A stretch of 64,000 bases of DNA from Pseudomonas entomophila (GCF_023277925.1 NZ_CP063832.1:4887001-4951000), one strand, 5' to 3'. Counted from the stretch's first letter, positions 1 through 10,101 are shown. Made by a program: numbers and translations. The notes: generated from the sequence alone by a model not told the origin.

Positions 1-292
1 TAAAGGCTTCGCCGGTACCATCAAGCGTTGGAACTTCCGTGGTCAGGACAATACCCACGGTAACTCCGTATCGCACCGTGTCCCTGGCTCCATCGGCCAG
101 TGCCAGACTCCTGGTCGTGTATTCAAGGGCAAGAAAATGTCCGGTCACATGGGCGCCGAGCGCGTGACTGTTCAGTCCCTGGAAGTAGTACGCGTAGACG
201 CTGAACGCAACCTGCTGCTGATCAAGGGTGCCGTCCCAGGCGCTACTGGCGGCGACGTGGTCGTGCGTCCGGCTGTCAAGGCTCGCGGTTAA
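1..292 (+). CDS. rplC: 50S ribosomal protein L3, 3' part
   Basis: The window opens inside this gene. The frame starting at base 2 reads without a stop to TAA at 290-292 and gives the C-terminal 96 residues of L3, including the conserved [18 protein letters not shown] stretch that carries the methylated Gln in enterobacterial L3. L3 starts 50S assembly by binding 23S rRNA near the peptidyl transferase centre. It lies 12 bp before rplD in the S10 operon. The start and promoter are outside the window. Confidence 0.97.
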
Positions 293-304
293 GGGGAAAC
301 TGAC

Positions 305-907
305 ATGCAACTTAATGTAAATGACGCTCAGGCGATCGAAGTTTCCGAACTGACCTTCGGTGGCGAATTCAACGAGACGCTGGTACACCAAGCAGTCGTG
401 GCCTATATGGCCGGCGGCCGTCAGGGCACCAAGCAGCAGAAGACCCGTTCTGACGTGGCCGGTGGCGGTAAGCGCCCATGGCGTCAGAAAGGTACTGGCC
501 GCGCTCGTGCCGGTACTACCCGTGGTCCGATCTGGCGTGGCGGTGGTGTAACCTTCGCAGCTCGTCCTCAAGATCACTCGCAGAAGCTCAACAAGAAGAT
601 GTACCGCGCAGCCCTGCGCTCCATCCTCGCCGAGCTGGTGCGTAGCGACCGTCTGGTCGTGGTTCAGGACTTCGCTGTTGAAGCACCGAAAACCAAGGAT
701 CTGCTGAACAAGCTGAACGGCATGGGTCTGAACGACGTTCTGATCGTTTCCGACGCTGTTGATCAGAACCTGTACCTGGCTGCTCGCAACCTGCCGCACG
801 TCGACGTACGTGACGTTCAAGGTTCCGACCCGGTCAGTCTGATCGCATACGAGAAAGTGTTGATCACTGTCTCGGCCGTGAAGAAATTCGAGGAGCTGCT
901 GGGATGA
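305..907 (+). CDS. rplD: 50S ribosomal protein L4
   Basis: This 200-residue protein is full length for L4, an early assembly protein of the large subunit whose loop lines the peptide exit tunnel. The basic Gly-rich loop ([26 protein letters not shown], about residues 43-68) is the tunnel extension. In enterobacteria L4 also represses its own S10 operon; whether that holds here cannot be seen because the leader is outside the window. The stop overlaps the rplW start by 4 bp (ATGA), suggesting translational coupling. Confidence 0.98.
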   Translation: MQLNVNDAQAIEVSELTFGGEFNETLVHQAVVAYMAGGRQGTKQQKTRSDVAGGGKRPWRQKGTGRARAGTTRGPIWRGGGVTFAARPQDHSQKLNKKMYRAALRSILAELVRSDRLVVVQDFAVEAPKTKDLLNKLNGMGLNDVLIVSDAVDQNLYLAARNLPHVDVRDVQGSDPVSLIAYEKVLITVSAVKKFEELLG

Positions 908-1203
908 ACCAGGAACGCGTATTCAAAGTCCTCCTTGGCCCGCACGTTTCCGAGAAGGCTACCGTTCTGGCTGAGAAAAAAGGTCAGTTCGTATTCAAGG
1001 TTGCTACCGATGCAACCAAGCTGGAAATCAAGAAAGCTGTCGAAGGCCTGTTCAACGTAAAAGTTGAAAACGTGTCGACTGTTAACGTTCTGGGTAAAAC
1101 CAAGCGTACCGCACGTGGTCTGGGCAAGCGTAATGACTGGAAGAAGGCGATCGTCTCCCTTCAGCCAGGCCAAGATCTCGATTTCAGCAGCAGTGCTGAG
1201 TAA
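904..1203 (+). CDS. rplW: 50S ribosomal protein L23
   Basis: The 99-residue product matches L23 in length and sequence, with the N-terminal motif [17 protein letters not shown]23 sits at the tunnel exit and is the docking site for trigger factor and SRP. It overlaps rplD by 4 bp and is followed after 14 bp by rplB, which has a GGAAGGGG ribosome binding site. Confidence 0.98.
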
Positions 1204-1217
1204 GGAAGGGGTGCATC

Positions 1218-2042
1218 ATGGCAATCGTTAAATGCAAACCGACTTCCCCTGGCCGCCGTTTTGTGGTCAAGGTGGTCAACAAGGAGCTGCACAAAGGCGC
1301 TCCTCACGCACCGCTGATCGAGAAAAAATCGAAGTCTGGTGGTCGTAACAACAATGGCCGCATCACCACTCGTCACGTTGGTGGTGGTCATAAGCAGCAT
1401 TACCGTCTGGTCGACTTCCGTCGCAACGACAAAGATGGCATTCCAGCCACTGTCGAGCGTATCGAATACGACCCGAACCGTACTGCTCACATCGCCCTGC
1501 TGTGCTACGCAGACGGTGAGCGTCGCTACATCATCGCCCCTAAAGGCGTGAGTGCTGGCGACCAGCTGATCGCAGGTGCACTGGCCCCAATCAAGGCCGG
1601 TAACTCCCTGCAGCTGCGCAACATCCCAGTAGGTAGCACCGTTCACGGCATCGAACTGAAGCCGGGTAAAGGTGCTCAGATCGCTCGTTCTGCTGGTGCT
1701 TCCGCTCAGCTGATCGCGCGTGAAGGCGTCTACGTGACTCTGCGTCTTCGCTCTGGCGAAATGCGTAAAGTACTGGCTGAGTGCCGTGCGACCCTGGGCG
1801 AAGTCTCGAACTCCGAGCACAGCCTGCGTTCGCTGGGTAAAGCGGGTGCCAAACGCTGGCGCGGCGTTCGCCCAACCGTTCGTGGTGTTGCCATGAACCC
1901 GGTTGACCACCCGCATGGTGGTGGTGAAGGTCGTACCTCCGGTGGTCGTCATCCGGTATCGCCATGGGGCTTCCCAACCAAGGGTGCTAAAACCCGCGGT
2001 AATAAGCGTACCGACAACATGATCGTCCGTCGTCGCAAGTAA
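1218..2042 (+). CDS. rplB: 50S ribosomal protein L2
   Basis: The 274-residue product is L2, one of the most conserved large-subunit proteins, required for subunit association and peptidyl transferase activity. The C-terminal signature [14 protein letters not shown] (about residues 225-238) contains the His long implicated near the catalytic centre. It sits between rplW and rpsS in the usual S10 order. Confidence 0.99.
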
Positions 2043-2058
2043 CTAGAGGGATACGACA

Positions 2059-2334
2059 GTGCCACGTTCTCTGAAAAAAGGTCCTTTTATCGATCTTCAC
2101 CTGCTGAAGAAGGTCGAAGTGGCGGTGGAGAAGAACGATCGCAAGCCAGTTAAAACCTGGTCGCGCCGTTCGATGATCCTGCCACAAATGGTCGGTCTGA
2201 CCATCGCGGTACACAACGGTCGCCAACACGTCCCAGTTCTCGTGAACGAAGACATGGTCGGCCACAAACTGGGCGAGTTCGCCGGTACCCGCACCTACCG
2301 CGGGCACGTGGCTGACAAGAAAGCCAAGCGTTAA
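2059..2334 (+). CDS. rpsS: 30S ribosomal protein S19
   Basis: The 91-residue product starts with GTG at 2059, preceded by AGAGGGA; its first residues [11 protein letters not shown] are the canonical S19 N-terminus, which fixes the start. S19 binds 16S rRNA in the head of the small subunit with S13. It is followed after 11 bp by rplV. Confidence 0.98.
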
Positions 2335-2345
2335 GGGGTAAGGAA

Positions 2346-2678
2346 ATGGAAGTAGCCGCTAAGTTGTCGGGCGCTCGCATCTCCGCCCAGAAAGCCCGCT
2401 TGGTCGCCGACCAGATCCGCGGGAAGAAGGTGGGCGAAGCGCTCAACCTGTTGGCCTTCAGCAGCAAAAAAGCCGCTGAAATCATGAAGAAAGTCCTCGA
2501 GTCGGCCGTTGCCAACGCCGAACACAACGAAGGCGCAGACGTTGATGACCTGAAGGTCTCCACCGTCTTCGTCAACGAAGGGCGTTCGCTGAAGCGCATC
2601 ATGCCGCGTGCTAAAGGCCGCGCTGATCGCATCGTCAAGCGGTCTTGCCATATCACTGTCAAGGTTGCGGACAAGTAA
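2346..2678 (+). CDS. rplV: 50S ribosomal protein L22
   Basis: The 110-residue product is L22, which binds domain I of 23S rRNA and sends a beta-hairpin into the exit tunnel opposite L4. The hairpin region [15 protein letters not shown] (about residues 79-93) is conserved; changes here give macrolide resistance in other bacteria, but nothing odd is seen. The ribosome binding site is GGGTAAGG. Confidence 0.98.
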
Positions 2679-2691
2679 CGGAGTCGATCAG

Positions 2692-3378
2692 ATGGGTCAG
2701 AAAGTACATCCCACTGGCATTCGCCTGGGAATCGTCAAGGAGCACACCTCCGTCTGGTACGCAGACGGCGCGACTTACGCAGATTACCTGTTGAAGGATC
2801 TGCAGACGCGTGAGTACCTCCAAGACAAACTAAAAAGCGCGTCCGTAAGCCGTATCGATATTCATCGTCCGGCTCAAACTGCACGCATCACCATCCACAC
2901 CGCTCGTCCCGGTATCGTTATCGGTAAGAAAGGTGAAGATGTTGAGAAACTGCGTCAGGACCTGACCAAGCAGATGGGTGTGCCTGTGCACATCAACATC
3001 GAAGAGATCCGCAAGCCGGAACTCGACGCCATGCTGGTTGCTCAGAGCGTTGCCCAGCAGCTGGAACGCCGCGTTATGTTCCGTCGCGCCATGAAGCGCG
3101 CCGTGCAGAACGCCATGCGTATTGGTGCCAAAGGCATCAAGATCCAGGTGAGCGGTCGTCTCGGCGGTGCCGAGATCGCACGTACCGAGTGGTATCGCGA
3201 AGGTCGTGTGCCTCTGCACACCCTGCGTGCCGATATCGACTACAACACCTACGAAGCTCACACCACCTACGGTGTGATCGGTGTGAAGGTTTGGATCTTC
3301 AAAGGCGAAGTGATTGGTGGTCGCCAGGAAGAGCTGAAGCCTCAAGCACCAGCGCCTCGTAAAAAAGCTGCTAAGTAA
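2692..3378 (+). CDS. rpsC: 30S ribosomal protein S3
   Basis: Starting at ATG 2692 ([13 protein letters not shown], the universal S3 N-terminus, behind a GGAG site) gives 228 residues. The open frame extends upstream into rplV, but that extension is not conserved and is rejected. S3 forms part of the mRNA entry channel. The KH domain motif [22 protein letters not shown] segment is at about residues 69-88. Confidence 0.98.
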   Translation: MGQKVHPTGIRLGIVKEHTSVWYADGATYADYLLKDLQTREYLQDKLKSASVSRIDIHRPAQTARITIHTARPGIVIGKKGEDVEKLRQDLTKQMGVPVHINIEEIRKPELDAMLVAQSVAQQLERRVMFRRAMKRAVQNAMRIGAKGIKIQVSGRLGGAEIARTEWYREGRVPLHTLRADIDYNTYEAHTTYGVIGVKVWIFKGEVIGGRQEELKPQAPAPRKKAAK

Positions 3379-3390
3379 GGGGTACGCCAA

Positions 3391-3804
3391 ATGTTGCAAC
3401 CAAAGCGTACAAAATTCCGCAAGCAGATGACTGGCCACAACCGTGGTCTGGCACTGCGCGGTAGCAAGGTCAGCTTCGGCGAGTTCGCTCTGAAAGCTGT
3501 CGCTCGCGGTCGTCTCACCGCCCGCCAGATCGAGTCGGCACGTCGTGCTCTGACCCGTCACGTAAAACGTGGCGGCAAGATCTGGATCCGTGTATTCCCG
3601 GACAAGCCGGTTACCAAGAAGCCTCTCGAAGTGCGTATGGGTAAAGGTAAGGGTTCCGTGGAGTACTGGGTTGCCCAGATCCAGCCAGGCAAAGTCCTGT
3701 ACGAGATCGAGGGTGTTTCTGAAGAGCTGGCGCGCGAAGCTTTCGCCCTGGCTGCTGCAAAGCTGCCTCTCGCCACCTCCTTTGTTAAGCGGACGGTGAT
3801 GTGA
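3391..3804 (+). CDS. rplP: 50S ribosomal protein L16
   Basis: The 137-residue product is L16, which supports the A-site tRNA and is a late assembly protein. Its N-terminus [19 protein letters not shown] is canonical. In E. coli one L16 Arg is hydroxylated by the JmjC oxygenase RoxA; the corresponding region near RMGKGKGS (about residues 76-84) is present here. That is of interest because a RoxA-type fold is encoded at 54982-56139, although that gene's context points to another substrate. The stop overlaps the rpmC start by 1 bp (TGATG). Confidence 0.98.
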
Positions 3805-3995
3805 TGAAAGCGAATGAACTTCGTGAAAAATCGGCACAGCAACTGAATGAGCAACTGCTCGGCTTGCTGCGCGACCAGTTCAATCTGCGCATGCAGAAAG
3901 CAACTGGCCAGTTGGGGCAGTCGCACCTGCTCTCGCAAGTTAAGCGTGACATCGCTCGCGTGAAAACTGTGCTCAACCAGCAGGCAGGTAAGTGA
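3804..3995 (+). CDS. rpmC: 50S ribosomal protein L29
   Basis: The 63-residue product begins [19 protein letters not shown], the usual L29 start, at ATG 3804, which shares its A with the rplP stop. An in-frame GTG at 3801 would add one Met and is less likely. L29 sits beside L23 at the tunnel exit. The gene is translationally coupled to rplP. Confidence 0.97.
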
Positions 3996-3997
3996 TC

Positions 3998-4264
3998 ATG
4001 GCTGAAGCTGAAAAAACCGTCCGTACGCTGACTGGCCGTGTCGTCAGCGACAAAATGGACAAGACCATCACCGTTCTGATCGAGCGTCGCGTCAAGCACC
4101 CGATCTACGGTAAATACGTTAAGCGTTCGACTAAGCTGCACGCGCACGACGAATCCAACCAGTGCAAGATCGGCGACAAGGTTTCCATCCGTGAAACCCG
4201 TCCGCTGGCCAAGACCAAGTCCTGGGCACTGGTTGAAGTCCTCGAACGCGCTGTTGAAGTCTAA
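3998..4264 (+). CDS. rpsQ: 30S ribosomal protein S17
   Basis: The ATG at 3998 gives an 88-residue S17 ([23 protein letters not shown]). S17 binds 16S rRNA early in 30S assembly and has an OB fold; the [14 protein letters not shown] strand pair is characteristic. A GTG at 3992 would add two residues and overlap rpmC, and is less well placed for a ribosome binding site. It is the last gene of the S10 set. Confidence 0.97.
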   Translation: MAEAEKTVRTLTGRVVSDKMDKTITVLIERRVKHPIYGKYVKRSTKLHAHDESNQCKIGDKVSIRETRPLAKTKSWALVEVLERAVEV

Positions 4265-4287
4265 GGGCTAGGGGTCGGAGAAATTTT

Positions 4288-4656
4288 ATGATTCAGACTC
4301 AATCCATGCTCGATGTGGCCGATAACAGCGGCGCTCGTCGCGTCATGTGCATCAAGGTGCTCGGCGGTTCTCACCGCCGTTACGCCGGCATCGGTGACAT
4401 CATCAAGGTTACCGTCAAGGAAGCAATTCCGCGCGGTAAGGTCAAAAAAGGCCAAGTGATGACCGCTGTTGTCGTCCGTACCCGTCACGGTGTACGTCGC
4501 GCTGACGGTTCCATCATTCGTTTCGACGGCAACGCTGCTGTTCTGCTGAACACCAAGCAAGAGCCGATCGGCACTCGCATCTTCGGGCCAGTGACCCGTG
4601 AACTTCGTACCGAGAAGTTCATGAAGATCGTCTCGCTCGCCCCTGAAGTGCTCTAA
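4288..4656 (+). CDS. rplN: 50S ribosomal protein L14
   Basis: The 122-residue product is L14, beginning [19 protein letters not shown], the universal signature. L14 lies at the subunit interface and contacts 16S rRNA. In enterobacteria it is the first gene of the spc operon. The gap from rpsQ is only 23 bp and shows a GGGGTCGGAG binding site but no obvious promoter or terminator, so S10 and spc genes may be co-transcribed here. Confidence 0.98.
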
Positions 4657-4667
4657 GGAGATCCGAC

Positions 4668-4982
4668 ATGCAAAAGATTCGTCGTGACGACGAGATCATC
4701 GTGATCGCCGGCAAAGACAAAGGTAAGCGCGGTAAGGTGCTGAAGGTTCTGGCTGATGACCGTCTGGTCATCGGTGGTGTGAACCTGGTCAAGCGTCATA
4801 CCAAGCCTAACCCGATGGCGGGCGTCCAGGGCGGTATCGTCGAGAAAGAAGCGCCTCTGCACGCTTCCAACGTTGCCATCTTCAACGGTGAAACCAACAA
4901 GGCTGACCGCGTTGGTTTCAAAGTAGAAGACGGTAAGAAAATTCGTGTCTTCAAGTCGACCCAAAAAGCGGTTGATGCTTGA
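4668..4982 (+). CDS. rplX: 50S ribosomal protein L24
   Basis: The 104-residue product has the KOW motif [21 protein letters not shown] near the N-terminus (about residues 6-26), which defines L24. It is one of the two assembly-initiator proteins of the 50S subunit. A strong AAGGAG site precedes the ATG. Confidence 0.98.
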
Positions 4983-5002
4983 ACACTGCTAGGTAGAAGA
5001 CC

Positions 5003-5542
5003 ATGGCACGACTGAAAGAGATTTACCGGAACGAAATCGCTCCTAAGCTTAAGGAAGAACTTAAGCTGTCGAACGTGATGGAAGTTCCGCGCGTTACCAA
5101 GATCACCCTGAACATGGGTCTGGGCGAAGCGATCGGCGACAAGAAAGTCATCGAGCACGCTGTTGCCGACCTGGAAAAGATCACCGGTCAAAAGCCGGTT
5201 GTGACTTTCGCTCGTAAATCCATCGCGGGCTTCAAAGTCCGTGAGGGCTGGCCGATCGGCGTCAAGGTGACCCTGCGTCGCGACAAGATGTACGAATTCC
5301 TGGACCGCCTGCTGGCGATCTCCCTGCCTCGGGTTCGCGACTTCCGCGGCCTGAATGCCAAGTCCTTCGACGGTCGTGGCAACTACAGCATGGGCGTGAA
5401 AGAGCAGATCATCTTCCCGGAAATCGACTACGACAAGATCGATGCTCTGCGCGGTTTGGACATCACCCTGACCACCACTGCTCGTTCGGACGACGAAGGC
5501 CGCGCTCTGCTGCGTGCATTCAAGTTCCCGTTCCGCAACTGA
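5003..5542 (+). CDS. rplE: 50S ribosomal protein L5
   Basis: The 179-residue product is L5, which binds 5S rRNA with L18 and contacts P-site tRNA. Motifs such as [15 protein letters not shown] and [20 protein letters not shown] are typical. In E. coli the S8 repressor binds mRNA at the start of this gene; I did not verify an S8-like structure at this position. Confidence 0.98.
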
Positions 5543-5555
5543 TTGGAGTAGGAAA

Positions 5556-5861
5556 ATGGCCAAGAAGAGCATGAAAAACCGCGAGCTGAAGCGTCAGCTC
5601 ACGGTAGCCAAGTTCGCTAAGAAGCGTGCTGAGCTGAAAGCGACCATCGTCAACCTGAACGCCTCTCCAGAAGAGCGTTTCGCTGCCGTTGTCGCTCTGC
5701 AGAAGCAACCACGTGACGCCAGTGCCTCGCGCCTGCGTAACCGTTGCCGCCTGACCGGTCGTCCGCACGGCGTGTACCGCAAGTTCGGCCTCGGCCGTAA
5801 CAAGCTGCGCGAAGCCGCCATGCGTGGTGACGTGCCAGGTCTGGTCAAGGCCAGCTGGTAA
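5556..5861 (+). CDS. rpsN: 30S ribosomal protein S14 (non-zinc form)
   Basis: ATG 5556, behind GGAGTAGG, gives 101 residues beginning [15 protein letters not shown]14 is placed late into the 30S head. The 101-residue length and single Cys (in [10 protein letters not shown]) identify the Cys-free 'C-' type that does not bind zinc. The open frame extends 42 bp upstream into rplE, but this is not conserved. A 209-bp gap with regulatory-looking structure follows. Confidence 0.97.
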
Positions 5862-5922
5862 TTCAGTTGGCGTGACCGCCGGCGGAAGGGGAGTGATCTT
5901 CCGACCGCCGGTGACCTCGCAA

Positions 5923-5953
5923 CGAAACAAGCCCCTATATGGGGCTTGTTTCG
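5923..5953 (+). terminator. Perfect 13-bp hairpin between rpsN and rpsH
   Basis: The arms CGAAACAAGCCCC (5923-5935) and GGGGCTTGTTTCG (5941-5953) are exact reverse complements with a 5-nt TATAT loop. The tail is only mildly T-rich (TTTCTACC), so this may be a weak terminator, an attenuator or a processing site within the spc operon. A second smaller hairpin (ACCC/GGGT at 5984-5997) is followed by six T. Confidence 0.6.
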
Positions 5954-5974
5954 TTTCTACCTTGTGTCTAGAAT
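5946..5974 (+). promoter_or_regulatory. Candidate sigma-70 promoter ahead of rpsH
   Basis: TTGTTT at 5946-5951 and TAGAAT at 5969-5974 are separated by 17 bp, a good sigma-70 pair. The -35 box lies in the downstream arm of the hairpin just described, so the hairpin and promoter overlap. It would drive rpsH and the genes behind it independently of the upstream spc genes. Confidence 0.5.
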
Positions 5975-6070
5975 GACCGGCTCACCCGAGCCTGGGTTTT
6001 TTCCCCTGCGCGTTTGGGTGGTTGTGATAGCCGCAAGGCTAATAATTCTTGTATCAGGAGCATCTAGCCC

Positions 6071-6463
6071 ATGAGTATGCAGGACCCGTTAGCGGACATG
6101 CTAACTCGCATCCGTAATGCCCAGATGGCTGAAAAGTCTGTCGTAAGCATGCCTTCCTCCACCCTGAAGGTCGCGGTTGCCAAAGTACTGAAAGACGAAG
6201 GTTACATCGCCGGCTATGAAGTCACTGGCGAAGCCAAGCCTTCTCTGTCGATCGAACTGAAGTACTTCGAAGGCCGTCCGGTCATTGAGGAACTGAAGCG
6301 TTCCAGCCGTCCTGGCCTGCGCCAGTACAAGGCCGTTACCGAGCTGCCGAAAGTACGTGGCGGCCTGGGCGTGTCTATCGTCTCCACCAACAAAGGTGTG
6401 ATGACTGACCGCGCTGCGCGCGCTGCCGGTGTCGGCGGCGAAGTTCTGTGCACAGTGTTCTAA
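6071..6463 (+). CDS. rpsH: 30S ribosomal protein S8
   Basis: The 130-residue product is S8, beginning [18 protein letters not shown]. It binds the central domain of 16S rRNA and, in E. coli, represses the spc operon. The C-terminal signature [26 protein letters not shown] is conserved. The ATG is preceded by CAGGAG. The 209-bp leader with a hairpin and promoter is unusual for a mid-operon gene. Confidence 0.98.
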   Translation: MSMQDPLADMLTRIRNAQMAEKSVVSMPSSTLKVAVAKVLKDEGYIAGYEVTGEAKPSLSIELKYFEGRPVIEELKRSSRPGLRQYKAVTELPKVRGGLGVSIVSTNKGVMTDRAARAAGVGGEVLCTVF

Positions 6464-6475
6464 GGGGAGATAGGC

Positions 6476-7009
6476 ATGTCTCGCGTCGCTAAGAACCCCG
6501 TTAAGCTGCCAGCAGGCGTCGAAGTCAAATTCGCCGGTCAGCAGCTTTCGGTGAAGGGTGCCAAGGGCACTCTCGAACTGAACGTTCACTCGTCTGTTGA
6601 AGTTACCGAAGAAGCTGGTGAGCTGCGTTTCTCCGCTCGCAACGGTGACCAGCAAGCTCGCGCCATGGCCGGTACCACCCGCGCCCTGGTGAACAACATG
6701 GTCCAAGGCGTAAGCCAAGGCTTCGAGCGCAAGCTCCAGCTGGTCGGTGTTGGTTACAAGGCACAGGCCAAAGGCACCGTCCTGAACCTGGCTCTGGGCT
6801 TCTCGCATCCAGTGGATTACGAACTGCCAGCTGGTATCACCGCTGAAACCCCAAGCCAGACCGACATCCTGATCAAGGGTATCGACAAGCAGCTGGTAGG
6901 TCAGGTGGCCGCTGAAGTCCGCGGTTTCCGTCCGCCAGAGCCTTACAAGGGCAAGGGTGTGCGTTACGCGGACGAAGTAGTCCGTCGTAAAGAAGCCAAG
7001 AAGAAGTAG
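6476..7009 (+). CDS. rplF: 50S ribosomal protein L6
   Basis: The 177-residue product is L6, with the [17 protein letters not shown] start and the C-terminal signature [16 protein letters not shown] at about residues 155-170. L6 sits near the factor-binding centre and L12 stalk base. It follows rpsH by 12 bp with an AAGGGGAGA site. Confidence 0.98.
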   Translation: MSRVAKNPVKLPAGVEVKFAGQQLSVKGAKGTLELNVHSSVEVTEEAGELRFSARNGDQQARAMAGTTRALVNNMVQGVSQGFERKLQLVGVGYKAQAKGTVLNLALGFSHPVDYELPAGITAETPSQTDILIKGIDKQLVGQVAAEVRGFRPPEPYKGKGVRYADEVVRRKEAKKK

Positions 7010-7019
7010 GGCCTAGCAA

Positions 7020-7370
7020 ATGACCGACAAAAAAGTTACTCGACTGCGTCGCGCTCGCAAAGCACGCCTGAAAATGCACGAGCTCGAAGCCGTGCGTCTG
7101 TGCGTGTTCCGCTCCTCGCAGCACATCTACGCCCAGGTCATTTCGGCCGACGGCAGCAAGGTTCTGGCAAGTGCCTCGACCTTGGACAAAGAACTGCGTG
7201 ATGGCGCCACTGGCAACATCGACGCGGCCACTAAGGTTGGCAAGCTGGTAGCTGAGCGCGCGAAAGCCGCCGGTGTATCTCAAGTTGCCTTTGACCGTTC
7301 CGGCTTCAAGTACCATGGCCGCGTCAAAGCGCTGGCTGATGCTGCTCGTGAAGGCGGGCTGGAGTTCTAA
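7020..7370 (+). CDS. rplR: 50S ribosomal protein L18
   Basis: The 116-residue product is L18, which brings 5S rRNA to the large subunit with L5 and L25. The basic N-terminus ([16 protein letters not shown]) and the C-terminal [26 protein letters not shown] are characteristic. It lies between rplF and rpsE in the standard order. Confidence 0.98.
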   Translation: MTDKKVTRLRRARKARLKMHELEAVRLCVFRSSQHIYAQVISADGSKVLASASTLDKELRDGATGNIDAATKVGKLVAERAKAAGVSQVAFDRSGFKYHGRVKALADAAREGGLEF

Positions 7371-7373
7371 GTT

Positions 7374-7874
7374 ATGGCAAATAACGATCAAAAGCGCGAC
7401 GAAGGCTACATCGAGAAGCTGGTTCAAGTTAACCGCGTAGCCAAAACCGTAAAAGGCGGCCGTATCTTCACCTTCACCGCGCTGACCGTGGTAGGTGATG
7501 GCAAGGGTCGTGTTGGCTTCGGCCGTGGCAAATCGCGCGAAGTACCAGCCGCGATCCAGAAAGCCATGGAAGCTGCTCGTCGCAACATGATTCAGGTTGA
7601 CCTGAAAGGCACCACCCTGCAGTACGCCACCAAGGCCGCCCACGGCGCCTCGAAGGTCTACATGCAGCCTGCCTCGGAAGGTACCGGTATCATCGCCGGC
7701 GGCGCAATGCGTGCCGTCCTGGAAGTTGCTGGTGTTCAGAACGTCCTGGCCAAGTGCTACGGTTCGACCAACCCAGTGAACGTGGTTCATGCCACCTTCA
7801 AGGGTCTGAAAGCCATGCAATCCCCTGAGTCCATTGCTGCCAAGCGCGGCAAGACTGTCGAGGAGATCTTCTGA
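7374..7874 (+). CDS. rpsE: 30S ribosomal protein S5
   Basis: The 166-residue product is S5, which helps decoding fidelity and mRNA helicase activity at the entry channel. The N-terminal double-stranded RNA binding fold includes [30 protein letters not shown] (about residues 37-66). It starts 3 bp after the rplR stop. Confidence 0.98.
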   Translation: MANNDQKRDEGYIEKLVQVNRVAKTVKGGRIFTFTALTVVGDGKGRVGFGRGKSREVPAAIQKAMEAARRNMIQVDLKGTTLQYATKAAHGASKVYMQPASEGTGIIAGGAMRAVLEVAGVQNVLAKCYGSTNPVNVVHATFKGLKAMQSPESIAAKRGKTVEEIF

Positions 7875-7876
7875 TC

Positions 7877-8053
7877 ATGGCAACCGTAAAAGTAACGCTG
7901 ATCAAGAGCGTCTCGGGCCGTATCCCTAACCACAAGCTGTGCGTCAAGGGCCTGGGTCTGCGTCGTATCGGTCACACTGTAGAAGTCCAGGATACTCCCG
8001 AGAACCGCGGGATGATCAACAAGGCCTACTACATGCTGAAGGTCGAGGGTTAA
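7877..8053 (+). CDS. rpmD: 50S ribosomal protein L30
   Basis: This short gene, ATG 7877 to TAA 8051-8053, encodes 58 residues ([20 protein letters not shown]... ending in MLKVEG), the usual L30 length. The motif [16 protein letters not shown] is the L30 signature. The ATG is 2 bp after the rpsE stop, with GGAG at 7862-7865 serving as its binding site, and rplO follows after 3 bp. Confidence 0.97.
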   Translation: MATVKVTLIKSVSGRIPNHKLCVKGLGLRRIGHTVEVQDTPENRGMINKAYYMLKVEG

Positions 8054-8056
8054 TCG

Positions 8057-8491
8057 ATGAAACTCAATGATCTGAGTCCAGCGCCGGGTTCCCGTCGCGA
8101 GAAGCACCGTCCGGGCCGTGGTATCGGTAGCGGTCTGGGTAAGACCGGTGGTCGCGGCCACAAAGGTCAGACCTCCCGTTCCGGTGGTTCCATTGCTCCA
8201 GGCTTCGAAGGCGGTCAACAGCCGCTGCACCGTCGCCTGCCGAAGTTCGGCTTCGTCTCCCTCAAGGCCATGGACCGCGCTGAAGTGCGTCTGTCCGAGC
8301 TGGCCAAGGTGGAAGGCGATCTGATCACCGTTCAGTCCCTCAAGGACGCCAACGTGATCGGCCAGCACGTACAGCGCGTGAAAATCATGCTGTCGGGCGA
8401 AGTCACTCGCGCAGTCACCCTCAAGGGTATCGCCGTCACCAAAGGTGCACGTGCGGCTATCGAAGCAGCTGGCGGCAAGTTCGAGGAATAA
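8057..8491 (+). CDS. rplO: 50S ribosomal protein L15
   Basis: The 144-residue product is L15, a late-assembly protein of the 50S subunit. The Gly/Arg-rich N-terminal half ([34 protein letters not shown], about residues 13-46) is typical. The stop is directly followed by the secY ATG. Confidence 0.98.
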   Translation: MKLNDLSPAPGSRREKHRPGRGIGSGLGKTGGRGHKGQTSRSGGSIAPGFEGGQQPLHRRLPKFGFVSLKAMDRAEVRLSELAKVEGDLITVQSLKDANVIGQHVQRVKIMLSGEVTRAVTLKGIAVTKGARAAIEAAGGKFEE

Positions 8492-9823
8492 ATGGCTAAG
8501 CAAGGTGCTCTCTCTTCGCTCGGTAAGGGCGGGATGTCGGAACTCTGGGCTCGTCTGCGTTTTCTGTTCATGGCGATCATCGTCTATCGAATCGGCGCGC
8601 ACATCCCGGTACCAGGCATTAACCCGGACCGTCTTGCGGATCTGTTCCGGCAGAATGAGGGGACCATTCTTAGCTTGTTCAACATGTTTTCCGGCGGCGC
8701 GCTGGAGCGCATGAGCATTTTTGCACTGGGGATCATGCCGTACATCTCGGCGTCGATCATCATGCAGCTCATGACCGCTGTCAGCCCGCAGCTGGAGCAG
8801 TTGAAGAAGGAAGGTGAAGCTGGCCGTCGCAAGATCAGCCAGTACACCCGCTACGGCACCGTTATCCTGGCGCTGGTTCAAGCCATTGGCATGTCCATTG
8901 GCCTGGCCAACCAGGGCGTGGCGTTTTCTGCTGGCCTCGGCTTCCATGTCGTCGCCGTCTCCACCTTCGTGGCAGGCGCGATGTTCATGATGTGGCTGGG
9001 TGAGCAGATCACCGAGCGCGGTGTGGGCAACGGTATCTCGATGTTGATCTTCGCAGGTATCGTTGCCGGTCTTCCGAGAGCAATCGGGCAGTCTTTCGAG
9101 TCTGCGCGCACAGGCGATATCAACATATTCGCCCTGGTCGCTATCGGTTTGCTGGCAGTAGCGATTATCGGCTTCGTGGTGTTCATTGAGCGTGGTCAGC
9201 GTCGTATCGCCGTTCACTACGCCAAGCGTCAGCAGGGCCGCAAGGTCTTCGCTGCGCAGACTAGCCACCTGCCGCTGAAGGTGAATATGGCGGGCGTAAT
9301 CCCGGCCATTTTCGCGAGCAGCATTCTGCTGTTCCCGGCTTCGCTGGGTGCCTGGTTCGGTCAGTCCGAGGGTATGGGCTGGCTGCAGGACATCTCGCAG
9401 TCGATCGCTCCTGGTCAGCCGTTGAACATTCTGCTGTTTAGTGCAGGGATTATTTTCTTCTGCTTCTTCTACACAGCGTTGATGTTCAACCCGAAAGACG
9501 TAGCGGAAAACCTGAAGAAGTCCGGTGCCTTTATTCCGGGTATCCGTCCTGGTGAGCAGTCGGCACGCTACATTGATGGCGTCCTGACCCGTTTGACCAT
9601 GTTCGGTGCTCTTTACATGATGGCCGTCTGCCTTCTGCCCCAGTTCCTGGTGGTAGCAGCAAACGTGCCGTTCTACCTTGGCGGGACCTCGTTGCTGATT
9701 GTGGTAGTGGTTGTGATGGACTTCATGTCCCAAGTACAATCGCACCTCGTTTCGCACCAGTACGAATCCCTGATGAAGAAAGCCAACCTGAAAGGCTACG
9801 GCGGCAGCGGTCTGCTGCGCTGA
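8492..9823 (+). CDS. secY: Preprotein translocase channel subunit SecY
   Basis: The 443-residue product is the membrane channel of the Sec translocon. It has about ten hydrophobic segments, with the TM2-region motif [19 protein letters not shown] (about residues 74-92) and the conserved cytoplasmic loop [16 protein letters not shown] (about residues 232-247) that contacts SecA and the ribosome. It is co-transcribed with the spc genes, starting at the base after the rplO stop. rpmJ follows. Confidence 0.98.
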   Translation: MAKQGALSSLGKGGMSELWARLRFLFMAIIVYRIGAHIPVPGINPDRLADLFRQNEGTILSLFNMFSGGALERMSIFALGIMPYISASIIMQLMTAVSPQLEQLKKEGEAGRRKISQYTRYGTVILALVQAIGMSIGLANQGVAFSAGLGFHVVAVSTFVAGAMFMMWLGEQITERGVGNGISMLIFAGIVAGLPRAIGQSFESARTGDINIFALVAIGLLAVAIIGFVVFIERGQRRIAVHYAKRQQGRKVFAAQTSHLPLKVNMAGVIPAIFASSILLFPASLGAWFGQSEGMGWLQDISQSIAPGQPLNILLFSAGIIFFCFFYTALMFNPKDVAENLKKSGAFIPGIRPGEQSARYIDGVLTRLTMFGALYMMAVCLLPQFLVVAANVPFYLGGTSLLIVVVVVMDFMSQVQSHLVSHQYESLMKKANLKGYGGSGLLR

Positions 9824-9853
9824 TTTAGCCCCCTAAGGTTCGAGGAGTCGGTA

Positions 9854-9970
9854 ATGAAAGTTCGTGCATCGGTGAAAAAGCTGTGCCGTAACTGCAAGAT
9901 CATTCGTCGCGAAGGTATCGTGCGCGTGATCTGCAGCGCGGAACCGCGTCACAAGCAGCGCCAAGGCTGA
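9854..9970 (+). CDS. rpmJ: 50S ribosomal protein L36 (zinc form)
   Basis: This 38-residue gene runs from ATG 9854 to TGA 9968-9970, starting [17 protein letters not shown] and ending HKQRQG. Cys11, Cys14, Cys27 and His33 form the zinc site of the 'C+' form of L36. The ribosome binding site is CGAGGAG. It closes the spc group before a 131-bp gap. Confidence 0.97.
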   Translation: MKVRASVKKLCRNCKIIRREGIVRVICSAEPRHKQRQG

Positions 9971-9987
9971 GTGTGATCTGCGCTTCA

Positions 9988-10015
9988 AACCCAGCAGCTA
10001 GTGTGCTGCTGGGTT
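9988..10015 (+). terminator. 11-bp hairpin between spc and alpha operons
   Basis: AACCCAGCAGC (9988-9998) and GCTGCTGGGTT (10005-10015) pair perfectly around a 6-nt loop. The following sequence is GATTATTCGTTTCT, without a solid T-run, so termination is probably partial. It separates rpmJ from rpsM. Confidence 0.6.
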
Positions 10016-10042
10016 GATTATTCGTTTCTACAGCGATATTAT
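10014..10042 (+). promoter_or_regulatory. Candidate sigma-70 promoter for the alpha operon
   Basis: TTGATT at 10014-10019 and TATTAT at 10037-10042 are 17 bp apart. As before rpsH, the -35 box overlaps the downstream arm of a hairpin. It would start transcription of rpsM-rpsK-rpsD-rpoA-rplQ with a leader of roughly 50 nt. Confidence 0.5.
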
Positions 10043-10101
10043 CTCGCGCCCTATTTCTTGGCTTCCGGGGCGTAGGTAGCTGTCAATTGGAGTCCCACTG
10101 A

